The notes beneath the pieces were generated by a model that saw nothing but the letters and a program-made list of their open reading frames with translations, was not told the origin of the DNA and did no database searches. Shown one piece after another: positions 7,784 to 14,882 of a DNA stretch of 27,015 nucleotides. Every line of letters starts with the position of its first letter. Position 1 is the first letter of the stretch. Source of the DNA: CALRGL01 sp964374035 (GTDB lineage Bacteria; Patescibacteriota; Patescibacteriia; UBA9934; GWF2-40-263); assembly GCA_964374035.1 (NCBI GenBank), contig CAYJWY010000009.1, positions 1 to 27,015 of the forward strand, written 5' to 3'. The position numbers and the translations under genes are program-made.

Positions 7784-8132
7784 GGATTGTGAGTCCCGGG
7801 ATACGGTGGAAGTCCTTAAGGTTTTTTGTGATGAGTGGCACACCAAGTTCGAGTGCCGTTGCCGCGATCAAGATGTCGATCGCACGTTTGTTTGGGCGTG
7901 TTTTTGAAATGGTAGCACCACGATGGGCTACCTCTGCAGAAACAGAAAAAACTTCACAAAGCGAGATGATCCTATGGAGCGCTTCTGATTCATCTTGCGT
8001 CATCCCTGGGAATCGGAATACCTCGAAGACGGTTAATGTTGAAATACCAAACATGTGCGGCGTGAACGTTAAGCGCTCTACACCAGAGATGTGAGCGATC
8101 AAGATATTGGCTTCGAGGATCGCCCGCAACAT
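7770..8132 (-). CDS. PIN-domain protein, VapC-like toxin
   Basis: A 120-residue PIN-fold ribonuclease candidate. Typical VapC toxins cleave tRNA or rRNA. The order is typical: N-terminal strand LRAILEANILIAHI, a central ISTLTVFEVFRF acidic helix start, then RAIDILIAATALELGVPLITKNLKDF carrying the Asp residues of the C-terminal metal site. The first catalytic position, normally Asp in LDTN, is Glu here (LEAN), which may weaken or alter activity. The start at 8132 lies 1 nt after the stop of the putative antitoxin gene; an alternative ATG 30 nt upstream would overlap it. The gene ends in a strong terminator. Confidence 0.8.
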   Translation of the reverse strand: MLRAILEANILIAHISGVERLTFTPHMFGISTLTVFEVFRFPGMTQDESEALHRIISLCEVFSVSAEVAHRGATISKTRPNKRAIDILIAATALELGVPLITKNLKDFHRIPGLTIQTAP

Positions 8133-8133
8133 A

Positions 8134-8342
8134 CTATTTCCACAACGAACGACCTTTCTCAATATGCGCTAACCATTGCTTCGCTCGTTTGCTATTGATG
8201 ATCCCAAATGTTTTATTCAAAATAACGTTCGCGTCTAGTTTGTTTATTGAAGTCGTTTTGCGTTTGCCGCCTTTCACTAATTTACGAATACGAACACGTA
8301 CGTTTTTTTAGCGTGTTTTGTTTGGGTGATTTTTTGGTTCAT
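8134..8342 (-). pseudogene. VapB-like antitoxin reading frame interrupted by a one-base frameshift in an A7 tract
   Basis: Reading from ATG at 8342 gives MNQKITQTKHAKK and then runs into the wrong frame at seven As (T7 on the plus strand, 8303-8309). One extra A, or a -1 slip, continues into NVRVRIRKLVKGGKR...INSKRAKQWLAHIEKGRSLWK and a TAG one base before the toxin ATG. The joined product (about 69 residues) has the basic N-terminus and compact size of a VapB-type antitoxin, and its position before the PIN gene is typical. It could be a real disruption, an assembly indel in a homopolymer, or translational slippage. In the downstream frame a GTG could also serve as a late start. Confidence 0.6.
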
Positions 8343-8350
8343 ACAGAAGT

Positions 8351-8367
8351 AGCATAGTGGATTCCAC
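8351..8367 (-). promoter_or_regulatory. Promoter and candidate operator of the toxin-antitoxin pair
   Basis: TATGCT on the minus strand (8351-8356) predicts a start about 2 nt before the antitoxin ATG. Immediately upstream is the 11-bp palindrome GTGGATTCCAC (8357-8367), a plausible autoregulatory site for an antitoxin. Confidence 0.45.
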
Positions 8368-8384
8368 GGCTCCTCACAAGCATT

Positions 8385-9515
8385 TCATTTCCACTTTTTA
8401 GGTGCGCGTTTAAGCCCTGCTTCGACGATGGCCTTTTGCGTTGTTGTTTCGAGTTCCCTCGCCGCGGTTATATGCATCGGCTCGACACTGACGCGTTTTC
8501 CAGCCTTTCGATCAAGGACTCGCATCGCCGCCATCGCGATAAACGGTGCGGTTACGCCGAGGGCTTCTTGGACTTCGCGTGGCTCACCCGACTGGCCGAA
8601 TCGATCTTGGACGCCGATGCGCTCGACTGGGACGGGAGTGCTAAGCGCGAGCGTTTCGCACACAACACCAGCGAGGCCGCCGCTCACTTGAGCTTCTTCG
8701 ACCGTGACGATCGCGCCGGTTTCTTTCGCGGCCGCGATGAGCGTCTTTTCGTCGAACGGCTTGATCGAATGGGCATTGATCACGCGAGCCTCGATGCCGA
8801 GTTCCGTTGACAAGTTTTCGGCGGCTACGAGGGCTTCGTAGAGGAGGGGGCCTGAGGCGATGATGGTCAGGTCGTTGCCGAATCGAAAGGTTTCCGCGCG
8901 TCCGAGTTTGAACGGTGTTTTTTCGGTCGTAAAGACGGGCGACTTCTCGCGAGTAAATCGTAAGTAAAATGGTCCTTTGAATTTTGCGGCGACGAGCGTA
9001 GCCTTCCTTGTCTCGACCTCATCGCACGGTACGCACACCGTCATGTTTGGTAGCACGCGCGTTATCGCGATATCTTCGATCATTTGGTGGGTTGCGCCGT
9101 CGGGACCGACCGAGAGTCCGGCATGCGCACCGGCGATTTTCACGTTGGAGTTTTGAAGACAAATCGTCGTGCGTATCTGTTCCCAGTTGCGACCCGGCGA
9201 GAAGCACGCATAGCTCGAAATAAACGGCACCTTGCCGGAGATCGCCATACCGGCGGCGATGGAAGCCATCGACTGTTCCGAGACGCCCATCTGCACGAAG
9301 CGATCAGGAAATGCGTCCTTGAAGGCTTGGCAACGCGTCGACTCGGTGAGGTCGGCGCACAGCACCATGACATTTTTATCGAGCTTGCCAGCTTGAACGA
9401 GTCCATCGCCATAGCCATTGCGGGTTGGAAGCGATTGGATCTTTGCCGCATCGAAGAGATTGCGCACGAGGAACATGTCTTTGTTGAGCCCTGTTTGTTG
9501 CTTGCTTGTTGCCAT
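8385..9515 (-). CDS. Transketolase, C-terminal half (pyrimidine-binding and C-terminal domains)
   Basis: A 376-residue subunit carrying the second half of transketolase, the thiamine-diphosphate enzyme moving two-carbon units between sugar phosphates. Visible: DLTESTRCQAF, the catalytic GVSEQSMASIAAGMA (Glu that activates the cofactor), SVGPDGATHQ, and the C-terminal TVEEAQVSGGLAG and RIGVQDRFGQSGE. The start at 9515 (MATSKQQ) is chosen because it follows a TATAAT box by about 25 nt; a longer frame would overlap that promoter. The partner subunit is at 10560-11459, separated by an oppositely oriented peptidase-like gene. Split transketolases are common in archaea and CPR bacteria. The last 50 residues extend slightly beyond the usual end and are basic. 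Confidence 0.92.
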   Translation of the reverse strand: MATSKQQTGLNKDMFLVRNLFDAAKIQSLPTRNGYGDGLVQAGKLDKNVMVLCADLTESTRCQAFKDAFPDRFVQMGVSEQSMASIAAGMAISGKVPFISSYACFSPGRNWEQIRTTICLQNSNVKIAGAHAGLSVGPDGATHQMIEDIAITRVLPNMTVCVPCDEVETRKATLVAAKFKGPFYLRFTREKSPVFTTEKTPFKLGRAETFRFGNDLTIIASGPLLYEALVAAENLSTELGIEARVINAHSIKPFDEKTLIAAAKETGAIVTVEEAQVSGGLAGVVCETLALSTPVPVERIGVQDRFGQSGEPREVQEALGVTAPFIAMAAMRVLDRKAGKRVSVEPMHITAARELETTTQKAIVEAGLKRAPKKWK

Positions 9516-9539
9516 AAATATCGATCTTGTTTCGATGGT

Positions 9540-9547
9540 ATTATAAT
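9540..9547. promoter_or_regulatory. Overlapping divergent -10 boxes
   Basis: The octamer ATTATAAT contains TATAAT on the plus strand (9542-9547) and TATAAT on the minus strand (9540-9545). They would serve the M14 peptidase-like gene (start 9579) and the transketolase C-half (start 9515). Because the two boxes share bases, only one polymerase can bind at a time. The -35 elements are weak. Confidence 0.55.
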
Positions 9548-9578
9548 GAAATCTTCCTAAAGAAGCTAACCGATTCGT

Positions 9579-10493
9579 ATGCTGGCAAGCGATTTTCATG
9601 AAAGTCTTCGATCGAAACTCGTTCATCGATTTGACATTGAGATTCAGACGAAATCACTGAAGTATCAGCGTGGCGATTACGAGCTCATGCGCGTTGCCTC
9701 AAAAGACATCACGCGAACCGATAAGGTTTTGCTTGTGCGTGCGAGTATTCACGGCGAAGAAATCGCTGGTGCGCTTTCGCTTCTTGCATACGCCGACGAG
9801 GTTTTTTCTACCGCGCACGCTCGTGGGATCAAAGTGATCATGTATCCGCTCGGCAATCCTTCGGGGTTCGAGCATGCAACGCGTTATAATGTGGACGGCG
9901 ACAAGGGTGATGCGGGCAACGGCGACATGATGCGCTACGCGCTCTTCGACGGCACAATCGTCGACGACTTGGGACCGACGAGCGATCGACCATTTAAGAA
10001 ATGGTGGTGGTCTTGCGATCCATCTTTGAGCGTGCATCTTCCACTCGAGACAGAAGTTTTTCAGAACTGGCTCGTGCAAGATCCACTCGACCAAGTCGTT
10101 GGCTGTCTCGATTTGCATCAAGATTTTATCACTCCAGATGCACCAGCCTTTGCCTATCATTATTCCTTTGGCGATTTGGGTGTGTATCAAACGATCATCG
10201 ACAACATTCGCAGGGTCGTACCCGTCTTAACCAACACGGCGATCGGTGCCGGGTTTCATGTCCGTGTTAGGGATGACGGTCAGATTTTGCAAGAGGTTCT
10301 TAACGAAGAAAAAATAATGACAAACGACCAAGGGTTCATCATTCGCCATGACGGTAGCCTGCCGGATTTGCTTTATCGCATGGGAGCGAAGTACGCCGTA
10401 ACTGCAGAAACCATGGGAGCTACGCCAATAGAAAAAGCCATCCAGGTGAACAAGCTTTGGCTGGATGGCTTTCTCGCACTCGTGTCATCCTGA
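9579..10493 (+). CDS. M14-family zinc carboxypeptidase / succinylglutamate desuccinylase-like protein
   Basis: A 304-residue protein with the M14 metal-site pattern: ASIHGEEIAG (HxxE zinc ligands) near residue 58, PLGNPSGFEHATRYN (substrate-binding NP..R region), CLDLHQDF (third zinc His) near 180, and the catalytic Glu in AVTAETMG near 280. The family removes C-terminal residues from peptides or hydrolyses N-acyl amino acids; the substrate here is unknown. No signal peptide is seen, so it is probably cytoplasmic. Its last two Ser codons and TGA stop lie inside a dispersed repeat (10482-10552), so the native C-terminus may have been replaced. It is the only plus-strand gene between the two transketolase halves. 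Confidence 0.8.
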   Translation: MLASDFHESLRSKLVHRFDIEIQTKSLKYQRGDYELMRVASKDITRTDKVLLVRASIHGEEIAGALSLLAYADEVFSTAHARGIKVIMYPLGNPSGFEHATRYNVDGDKGDAGNGDMMRYALFDGTIVDDLGPTSDRPFKKWWWSCDPSLSVHLPLETEVFQNWLVQDPLDQVVGCLDLHQDFITPDAPAFAYHYSFGDLGVYQTIIDNIRRVVPVLTNTAIGAGFHVRVRDDGQILQEVLNEEKIMTNDQGFIIRHDGSLPDLLYRMGAKYAVTAETMGATPIEKAIQVNKLWLDGFLALVSS

Positions 10494-10552
10494 GGAGCTT
10501 CGACGAAGGATCTCTTTGCGTGAGAGATCCTTCGCCTTGCTCAGAATGACAC
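10482..10552. repeat. Dispersed hairpin repeat, GTCATCCTGAG...GATCCTTCG family (copy 1)
   Basis: Nearly complete inverted repeat: GTGTCATCCTGAG with CTCAGAATGACAC outside, CGAAGGATCTC with GAGATCCTTCG inside. It supplies the stop codon of the M14 gene and could also act as a transcriptional barrier between the convergent genes. Related copies are at 18308-18370, 18986-19021 and 26939-27015. Confidence 0.9.
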
Positions 10553-10559
10553 AGAAATA

Positions 10560-11459
10560 TTACTCATGCTCGCTTTGAATTCTTCCTCCAAGCGTTCTCA
10601 AACTCGCAAGCGCCCTGCTCGCCTCATCTCCCGGCGCGGGTGGCTTTCCGTGCCAAGTATAGTCATTCTCCATGAAGTCGACGCCGTAGCCGGGAATGGT
10701 GTTTGCGATAATCACGGACGGCTTCTCGCTCACTCCGTGGGCTCGCTCGACCGCCTCGACGAAGTCGCGGATGGAGTTGCCGGCGCACTGGATCACGTTG
10801 AGATTGAACGCTTCAAACTTCGCGGCCAGTGGTTCGAGTGGCATGATTTCTTCGGTTGGGCCGTCGATTTGGATGTTGTTGCGATCGATGATGAACGTGC
10901 AGTTGTAGAGTTTGTTGCGGCCGGCAAAGAGCATGGCTTCCCACGTCTGTCCGCACTCCAGTTCGCCGTCGCTCATCGCGCAGTAGACGCGCCAGGGTTT
11001 TCGATCGAGAAGTCCAGTGTACGCCATGCCGACCGCTTGGGATGAGCCGGAGCCGAGAGGGCCGGAGGTGGTTTCGACGCCGGGAAGCCATTCTCGTTCC
11101 GGGTGACCTTGAAGTGGGGAGCCGAATTTACGCAGAGTCGTCAAGTATTTTTTGGGGAAGTAGCCGGCGTGCGCCATCGCGGCGTAGCGAATGGGAACGA
11201 TGTGGCCGTTTGATAAGATCAGACGATCGCGCAATTCCCAATCTGGTTTTTTTGGATCGTGCACCATCACGTGGAAGTACAGCGCCGTAAAAATATCGGC
11301 CATGCCAAGCGGGCCGGCGCTGTGTCCGCTCCTTGCTTCGACAAGCATTTCGATTAAGTCTTCACGAATCGCTTGCGCGCGCGCCTCGAGTTTTTTGAGC
11401 TCGCGATCGTGCAAGTGAAGCGGCTTTCGGACCTTTGGTCCTAGGGTGAGGTTCGGCAT
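10560..11459 (-). CDS. Transketolase, N-terminal half (thiamine diphosphate-binding domain)
   Basis: A 299-residue subunit carrying the first half of transketolase. Visible: SGHSAGPLGMADIFTALYF, LSNGHIVPIRYAAMAHAGYF (His residues near the cofactor), LQGHPE, TTSGPLGSGSSQAVGMA, and the diphosphate motif SDGELECGQTWEA...DRNN, where the usual GDG is SDG. The start at 11459 (MPNLTLG) is preferred to an in-frame ATG 18 nt upstream, but either is possible. With the subunit at 8385-9515 it should form the active enzyme linking the pentose and triose phosphate pools, alongside Rpe and RpiB encoded further right. Confidence 0.92.
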   Translation of the reverse strand: MPNLTLGPKVRKPLHLHDRELKKLEARAQAIREDLIEMLVEARSGHSAGPLGMADIFTALYFHVMVHDPKKPDWELRDRLILSNGHIVPIRYAAMAHAGYFPKKYLTTLRKFGSPLQGHPEREWLPGVETTSGPLGSGSSQAVGMAYTGLLDRKPWRVYCAMSDGELECGQTWEAMLFAGRNKLYNCTFIIDRNNIQIDGPTEEIMPLEPLAAKFEAFNLNVIQCAGNSIRDFVEAVERAHGVSEKPSVIIANTIPGYGVDFMENDYTWHGKPPAPGDEASRALASLRTLGGRIQSEHE

Positions 11460-11480
11460 ACAACGTAATTGTAACACAAG

Positions 11481-11586
11481 GTAGCCGCAGGCTTTAGCCT
11501 GCGCGAATTTTTGTATGAATAGATCCTACGCGCAGGCTCCCACCGTCGCTAAAGCTATGGTGGGTTAAGAAAGCTTCTGCGGCTAC
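11481..11586. repeat. Dispersed inverted repeat, GTAGCCGCAGGC family (copy 2, with nested hairpin)
   Basis: Starts with the same bases as the element at 5734 and ends TGCGGCTAC. A second hairpin, CCCACC (11539-11544)/GGTGGG (11559-11564), sits inside, so it may be a composite of two repeat types. Confidence 0.8.
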
Positions 11587-11604
11587 AAAAGACATTGAAT
11601 GAAA

Positions 11605-11630
11605 AAAATTAGGGCTTTCGCCCTAATTTT
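11605..11630 (-). terminator. Terminator of the cupredoxin-like gene
   Basis: 11-bp stem AAAATTAGGGC/GCCCTAATTTT with a GAAA tetraloop on the minus strand and a following T-run, directly after the TAA at 11632. Confidence 0.9.
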
Positions 11631-11631
11631 A

Positions 11632-12450
11632 CTAGTTTACGTTCAATGTTCCTTTGATCGCCACGTTGTACTTGTCGTGATACATGATCGTGCCTGCTTG
11701 CTTGAAGTATCGACTAAAGTTTTCGCCGGCCTTGAGCGTTCCTGTTCCCCAAGATCCATCATCCGCACTCGCGCCGTGCAAAGTTGTTCCCGTGTTTACG
11801 AATTTCACCACCGTACCAGCCGTGATGGATGTCGAGACCGGATTGAATCCTGACTCGCCGATATTGATTACAGTTGGGGCTTTCAAATTTTTGTCGACGT
11901 TAATGTTTGTTGCGTCAGCCATTTCCGCAGAGACGCTAAACATGCTTGCGGCATCGATGGTTCCGCCGATTTTGTAGTTCGGGAAGAATCCATCCGGAAC
12001 ATCGTCGATCATCTTGTTCCACTTGTCGCCGTAGAGCGCCTGAGCGATTGCCTCGGAGCTAATGGCGCGGATGGTGCCACCTGAGCCAACGGCGTAGACG
12101 CGTGGATCGCTGTTGATTTTGATCATCTTGACACCCGGTTTGTATGTGACGTTGCCACCGATCTGAATTGTCGTGAGATTTGTGTCCGAGAGCCACTTCA
12201 CGTTGTCGAAATTTTTGTACCAAGTGAAGTACGCCTTGTCATTTGGAAACACATAGCGGAAACCATCGGCGCCGTAGTAGTACACAGCGTTGAAGCCTTC
12301 GCCTCGAATCAGATCGCCAGCTTGCAGAGCGCTAAGGTTGGTGAGCGCCGCGGCGTGGGCCGGTGATGTTGCAAGTCCGATGAGTGCGTAGGTCATCATC
12401 GATGCAACAACGAGCGTCATTGCGCTGACCTTCGTGAGTGCTTTGGTCAT
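11632..12450 (-). CDS. Exported protein with CPR-type surface domain and cupredoxin-like C-terminus
   Basis: Predicted 272-residue exported protein. The signal peptide spans about residues 1-34 (ends SPAHAAA). Residues about 38-165 form a domain with GDLIRG, AVYYYGADGFRYVFPNDK, YFTWYKNF, IGGNVTYKPG, INSDPRVYAV, and ALYGDKWNKMIDDV. I recall this combination from many Patescibacteria surface proteins, without known function. Residues about 185-272 resemble a plastocyanin/azurin-type cupredoxin: INIGESGFNP, GTVVKFVNTG, TLHGASADDG, AGENFSRYF and IMYHDKYNVAIKGTLNV. One His in each of two ligand regions is present, but the usual Cys ligand is missing, so copper binding is uncertain. A close paralog lies directly upstream. 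An extended -10 promoter precedes the gene. Confidence 0.8.
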   Translation of the reverse strand: MTKALTKVSAMTLVVASMMTYALIGLATSPAHAAALTNLSALQAGDLIRGEGFNAVYYYGADGFRYVFPNDKAYFTWYKNFDNVKWLSDTNLTTIQIGGNVTYKPGVKMIKINSDPRVYAVGSGGTIRAISSEAIAQALYGDKWNKMIDDVPDGFFPNYKIGGTIDAASMFSVSAEMADATNINVDKNLKAPTVINIGESGFNPVSTSITAGTVVKFVNTGTTLHGASADDGSWGTGTLKAGENFSRYFKQAGTIMYHDKYNVAIKGTLNVN

Positions 12451-12482
12451 AGAATGGATGCGTTTGTTGTTTAGTAGATCAA

Positions 12483-12491
12483 ATTATAGCA
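12483..12491 (-). promoter_or_regulatory. Extended -10 promoter of the cupredoxin-like gene
   Basis: TGCTATAAT on the minus strand. The expected start is near 12476, giving a 26-nt leader to the ATG at 12450. No good -35 is visible. It lies in the 58-nt gap after the paralogous gene, so the second copy can be transcribed separately. Confidence 0.65.
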
Positions 12492-12508
12492 TACGATTGA
12501 CGGCTGGA

Positions 12509-13294
12509 CTATTGGACAATCACACTGCCTTGCATCAGGGTTTTGTCCGTAAATTTGCTGTAATAGCTCCATCGACCCTCGTCTTCTTTGCGAAAGTAGC
12601 GGGTGAAATGTTCGCCTGGCTTCAGTGTCCCTGTGCCCCATTTGCTATCCCATTCCGTCGCGCTTTCGTTTTCCGAACCTTCGTTTACGAATCGAACAGC
12701 CGTTCCATCTTCGATCGTCGCGGTCGCCGGGTCGTATCCATTGTTCTTGATCACAATGTTGAGAAACGGTTTCAAGCTTTTATCGATATTGATGTCTGTG
12801 GCGTCACGTTTTTCCGCGGCCGCATCGTATCGCGATGGCAGATCGATCACCGAGCCGATGTGATAGTTTGAGAAGAATCCATCCGAAACATCGTCGATCA
12901 TCTTGTTCCAGTTGTTGCCGTAAAGACTCTTTGCAATATCTTCGCTCGCAACCGCGCGAAGTTCTCCGCCGCGTGCAAGCGCATAGACTTTCGGATCGCT
13001 GTTGATCTTGAGCATCTTCACGCCAGGCTTGTATGTAACGTTGCCGCCGATCTGAATCGTTGAGAGGTCCGCGTCGCTGAGCCACTTCACCCCGTTAAAG
13101 TTTGTGTACCAGGTGAAGTACGTCTTATCGTTTGGAAAAACATAGCGCATCCCGTCCTTGCCGTAGTAATAGACGGCACTAAAGGACGACCCGCGAATGA
13201 GATCGCCGGGGGCGAGAGCGGATGCGGGGATGGTTGCGGCCTCAGCGGGGAGGGCAATCGTGAATAGTAGGGCAACGAGTGAGAGGTATTTCAT
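12509..13294 (-). CDS. Paralogous exported protein with degenerate cupredoxin-like C-terminus
   Basis: A 261-residue paralog of the 11632-12450 product with the same architecture: short signal peptide (MKYLSLVALLFTIALPAEA), then GDLIRGSSFSAVYYYGKDG, YVFPNDKTYFTWYTNF, IGGNVTYKPG, INSDPKVYAL, LYGNNWNKMIDDV. The C-terminal beta-sandwich keeps VIKNNGYDPA, GTAVRFVNEG and PGEHFTRYFR, but both His-containing motifs of the neighbour (TLHG, YHDKY) are replaced (SATEW, YYSKF). Copper binding is therefore unlikely. This pattern fits tandem duplication followed by divergence, with a structural or binding role. Confidence 0.78.
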   Translation of the reverse strand: MKYLSLVALLFTIALPAEAATIPASALAPGDLIRGSSFSAVYYYGKDGMRYVFPNDKTYFTWYTNFNGVKWLSDADLSTIQIGGNVTYKPGVKMLKINSDPKVYALARGGELRAVASEDIAKSLYGNNWNKMIDDVSDGFFSNYHIGSVIDLPSRYDAAAEKRDATDINIDKSLKPFLNIVIKNNGYDPATATIEDGTAVRFVNEGSENESATEWDSKWGTGTLKPGEHFTRYFRKEDEGRWSYYSKFTDKTLMQGSVIVQ

Positions 13295-13307
13295 AGAAGG
13301 AATGCTC

Positions 13308-13350
13308 CCTGAGCAACGTCGAAGGGGAATGCGGCCCTCGACAGGCTCAG
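13308..13350. repeat. Dispersed inverted repeat, CTGAGCCTGTCGAAGG family (degenerate copy)
   Basis: CTGAGCAACGTCGAAGGG pairs imperfectly with CCCTCGACAGGCTCAG across a short GAATGCGG centre. A perfect copy is at 22625-22674. It lies between the epimerase stop (13363) and the start of the paralogous exported gene (13294). Confidence 0.75.
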
Positions 13351-13362
13351 GCGATATTGGTA

Positions 13363-13995
13363 TTAACTGGTGATGGCATTTAATAGTTTGAGTTTCGTCT
13401 TCGGATCTTCATTCTGAAAAATCAGCGAGCCCACGGCAATGCGATCCACGCCCGCCTTCATGAGCGGCCCAATCAAATCGTCACGCACACCCCCATCTAT
13501 CTCTATCGTTAAATCGGCTCGATGGTTGCGGGCGGCGGCGATTTTATCAAAGATGGCTTGGGGATCGCTGACGTGATCGCTGTCGCCGAACGTCTGTCCT
13601 TGGAATCCTGGATGCACGCTCATGATGGTGAGTTGGTCGACTTCGTGCAGGACGGACTCAATCTCGTGGAGCGGCGTCTCAGGGTTGATCGCCACGCCGA
13701 CCGAGAGCCCCATGACTTCCTTTATATGCTCGACCACCGCAACGAGTGGACGATGCATCTCGGCACTCACGATCACAAGGTTGAGTGTGCGCACATGTTT
13801 CTGCCAAGCCTCGATGATCGGAATCGGATTCTCGACCATAAGATGTAGCTCAATGGCAACATCAGTGCGCAGGGCACCGACACGCTCAGCATCGAACCAG
13901 TTGGTGTTGGGAAAGAGCGAGCCGTCGAGGACATCGACCTGAATAAGCGCGCAGTCGTGTTCGACGAGGCGGAGCTGTTGCTCAAACTGTTCTTC
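13363..13995 (-). CDS. rpe: Ribulose-phosphate 3-epimerase (N-terminus lost in assembly gap)
   Basis: A TIM-barrel epimerase interconverting ribulose 5-phosphate and xylulose 5-phosphate. Seen residues: VDVLDGSLFPN (catalytic Asp), IELHLMVENP (metal His), IMSVHPGFQGQTF (metal His, phosphate loop) and EIDGGVRDD (catalytic Asp), ending VGSLIFQNEDP. About 10-20 N-terminal residues fall in the 100-N gap at 13996-14095. A continuous frame runs through the Ns into RpiB, but this is an artefact of the gap length and not evidence of a fusion. Confidence 0.9.
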   Translation of the reverse strand, partial: EEQFEQQLRLVEHDCALIQVDVLDGSLFPNTNWFDAERVGALRTDVAIELHLMVENPIPIIEAWQKHVRTLNLVIVSAEMHRPLVAVVEHIKEVMGLSVGVAINPETPLHEIESVLHEVDQLTIMSVHPGFQGQTFGDSDHVSDPQAIFDKIAAARNHRADLTIEIDGGVRDDLIGPLMKAGVDRIAVGSLIFQNEDPKTKLKLLNAITS

Positions 13996-14095
13996 NNNNN
14001 NNNNNNNNNNNNNNNNNNNNNNNNNNNNNNNNNNNNNNNNNNNNNNNNNNNNNNNNNNNNNNNNNNNNNNNNNNNNNNNNNNNNNNNNNNNNNNN
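13996..14095. other. Assembly gap (exactly 100 Ns)
   Basis: A run of exactly 100 Ns, the conventional placeholder for unknown gap size. About 100 residues of RpiB and 10-20 of Rpe are missing, so the true missing sequence should exceed about 330 nt. Confidence 0.98.
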
Positions 14096-14235
14096 GGATA
14101 GTCGTCGTCTTTCACAAGCGACTGGTTGCCCATATCCACAACGTTGTACGCCTTGTCAGTAAGATACCCCTCAAGCGCCTCCTTGAGCTCCCAACCGGCA
14201 TGGTCCGCGCCGATGTAGATGGTTCGTTTGTTCAT
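14096..14235 (-). CDS. rpiB: Ribose-5-phosphate isomerase B (N-terminal 46 residues only)
   Basis: The start MNKRTIYIGADHAGWELKEA is characteristic of the RpiB/LacA family, which interconverts ribose 5-phosphate and ribulose 5-phosphate. YIGADHAG includes the Asp-His pair of the active site. Family members are about 145-150 residues; the remainder, with the Cys-containing catalytic loop, lies in the gap. Position beside rpe on the same strand indicates a pentose phosphate operon. Confidence 0.85.
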
Positions 14236-14241
14236 AGATGT

Positions 14242-14880
14242 TTATCGCGGCTTTGCAGTTAGCTTCTTTACTTCGAGTGTGAAAAATTTCTTCACAGCGT
14301 TCCAATCAACGACTTCGCGCATATCCGGCTGTGGTTCTTTGTCGGCATCGGCGAAATACTTGAGAGCCTTGAAGACGTGATACAAGTCAACCTCAACACC
14401 CGGATGTTTCTTTTTTACGTAGGGAAGCAGCGTCGTAAGTGACATCTGTTCACGATGTAGAAAAAGATACAAGTCGATGAAATTTTTTCGCGTGTTTCTT
14501 CCCGCGATGGCTCCAATTTTCATGACAGCGATATCAAGCGGCGAAGCGATTTGAATGCCGGGGAGATACATTGTGGTTTTTTTTAGCATCGGATACGGGT
14601 AGGTGATGAAGCTGACTTTGACGTCGTCGAGGAGCCCCGTGACCGTATCCTCTGCTTCATTGAGGAGTTTGAATTCGCCGTGAGCAGAGAGTTTTTTGAT
14701 CAACGACTTTGTTAAGAAGGATTTTTCTGTGAACCAATCCAAGTCCACGGAAACACGATGTCCGTAATGCAACGCGAGCGCCGTTCCTCCAGCGAGATAA
14801 AAGGATTTGATCCATGACTTCGACTTCACAGAGTCGAGAAGTTTTTTTGTGTTCCAAGCCAAGACGTCTGTATGCAACAT
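14242..14880 (-). CDS. AbiEii-like nucleotidyltransferase
   Basis: A 212-residue protein of the AbiEii/DUF1814 nucleotidyltransferase group. The signature FYLAGGTALALHYGHR...SVDLDWF near residues 28-50 supplies the GG..L and DxD metal/nucleotide motifs; PLDIAVMKIGAIAGRNTRKNFIDLYLF is the usual second conserved block. Known members act as toxins of type IV toxin-antitoxin or abortive-infection modules by nucleotidylating tRNA. ATG at 14880 is preferred, giving MLHTDVLAW, the usual family start; a GTG at 14886 overlaps the stop of the partner gene. The partner immediately upstream is DUF6922-like and not a classical AbiEi. The gene lies 6 nt upstream of rpiB on the same strand, so it may share its transcript. 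Confidence 0.85.
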   Translation of the reverse strand: MLHTDVLAWNTKKLLDSVKSKSWIKSFYLAGGTALALHYGHRVSVDLDWFTEKSFLTKSLIKKLSAHGEFKLLNEAEDTVTGLLDDVKVSFITYPYPMLKKTTMYLPGIQIASPLDIAVMKIGAIAGRNTRKNFIDLYLFLHREQMSLTTLLPYVKKKHPGVEVDLYHVFKALKYFADADKEPQPDMREVVDWNAVKKFFTLEVKKLTAKPR

Positions 14881-14882
14881 AT

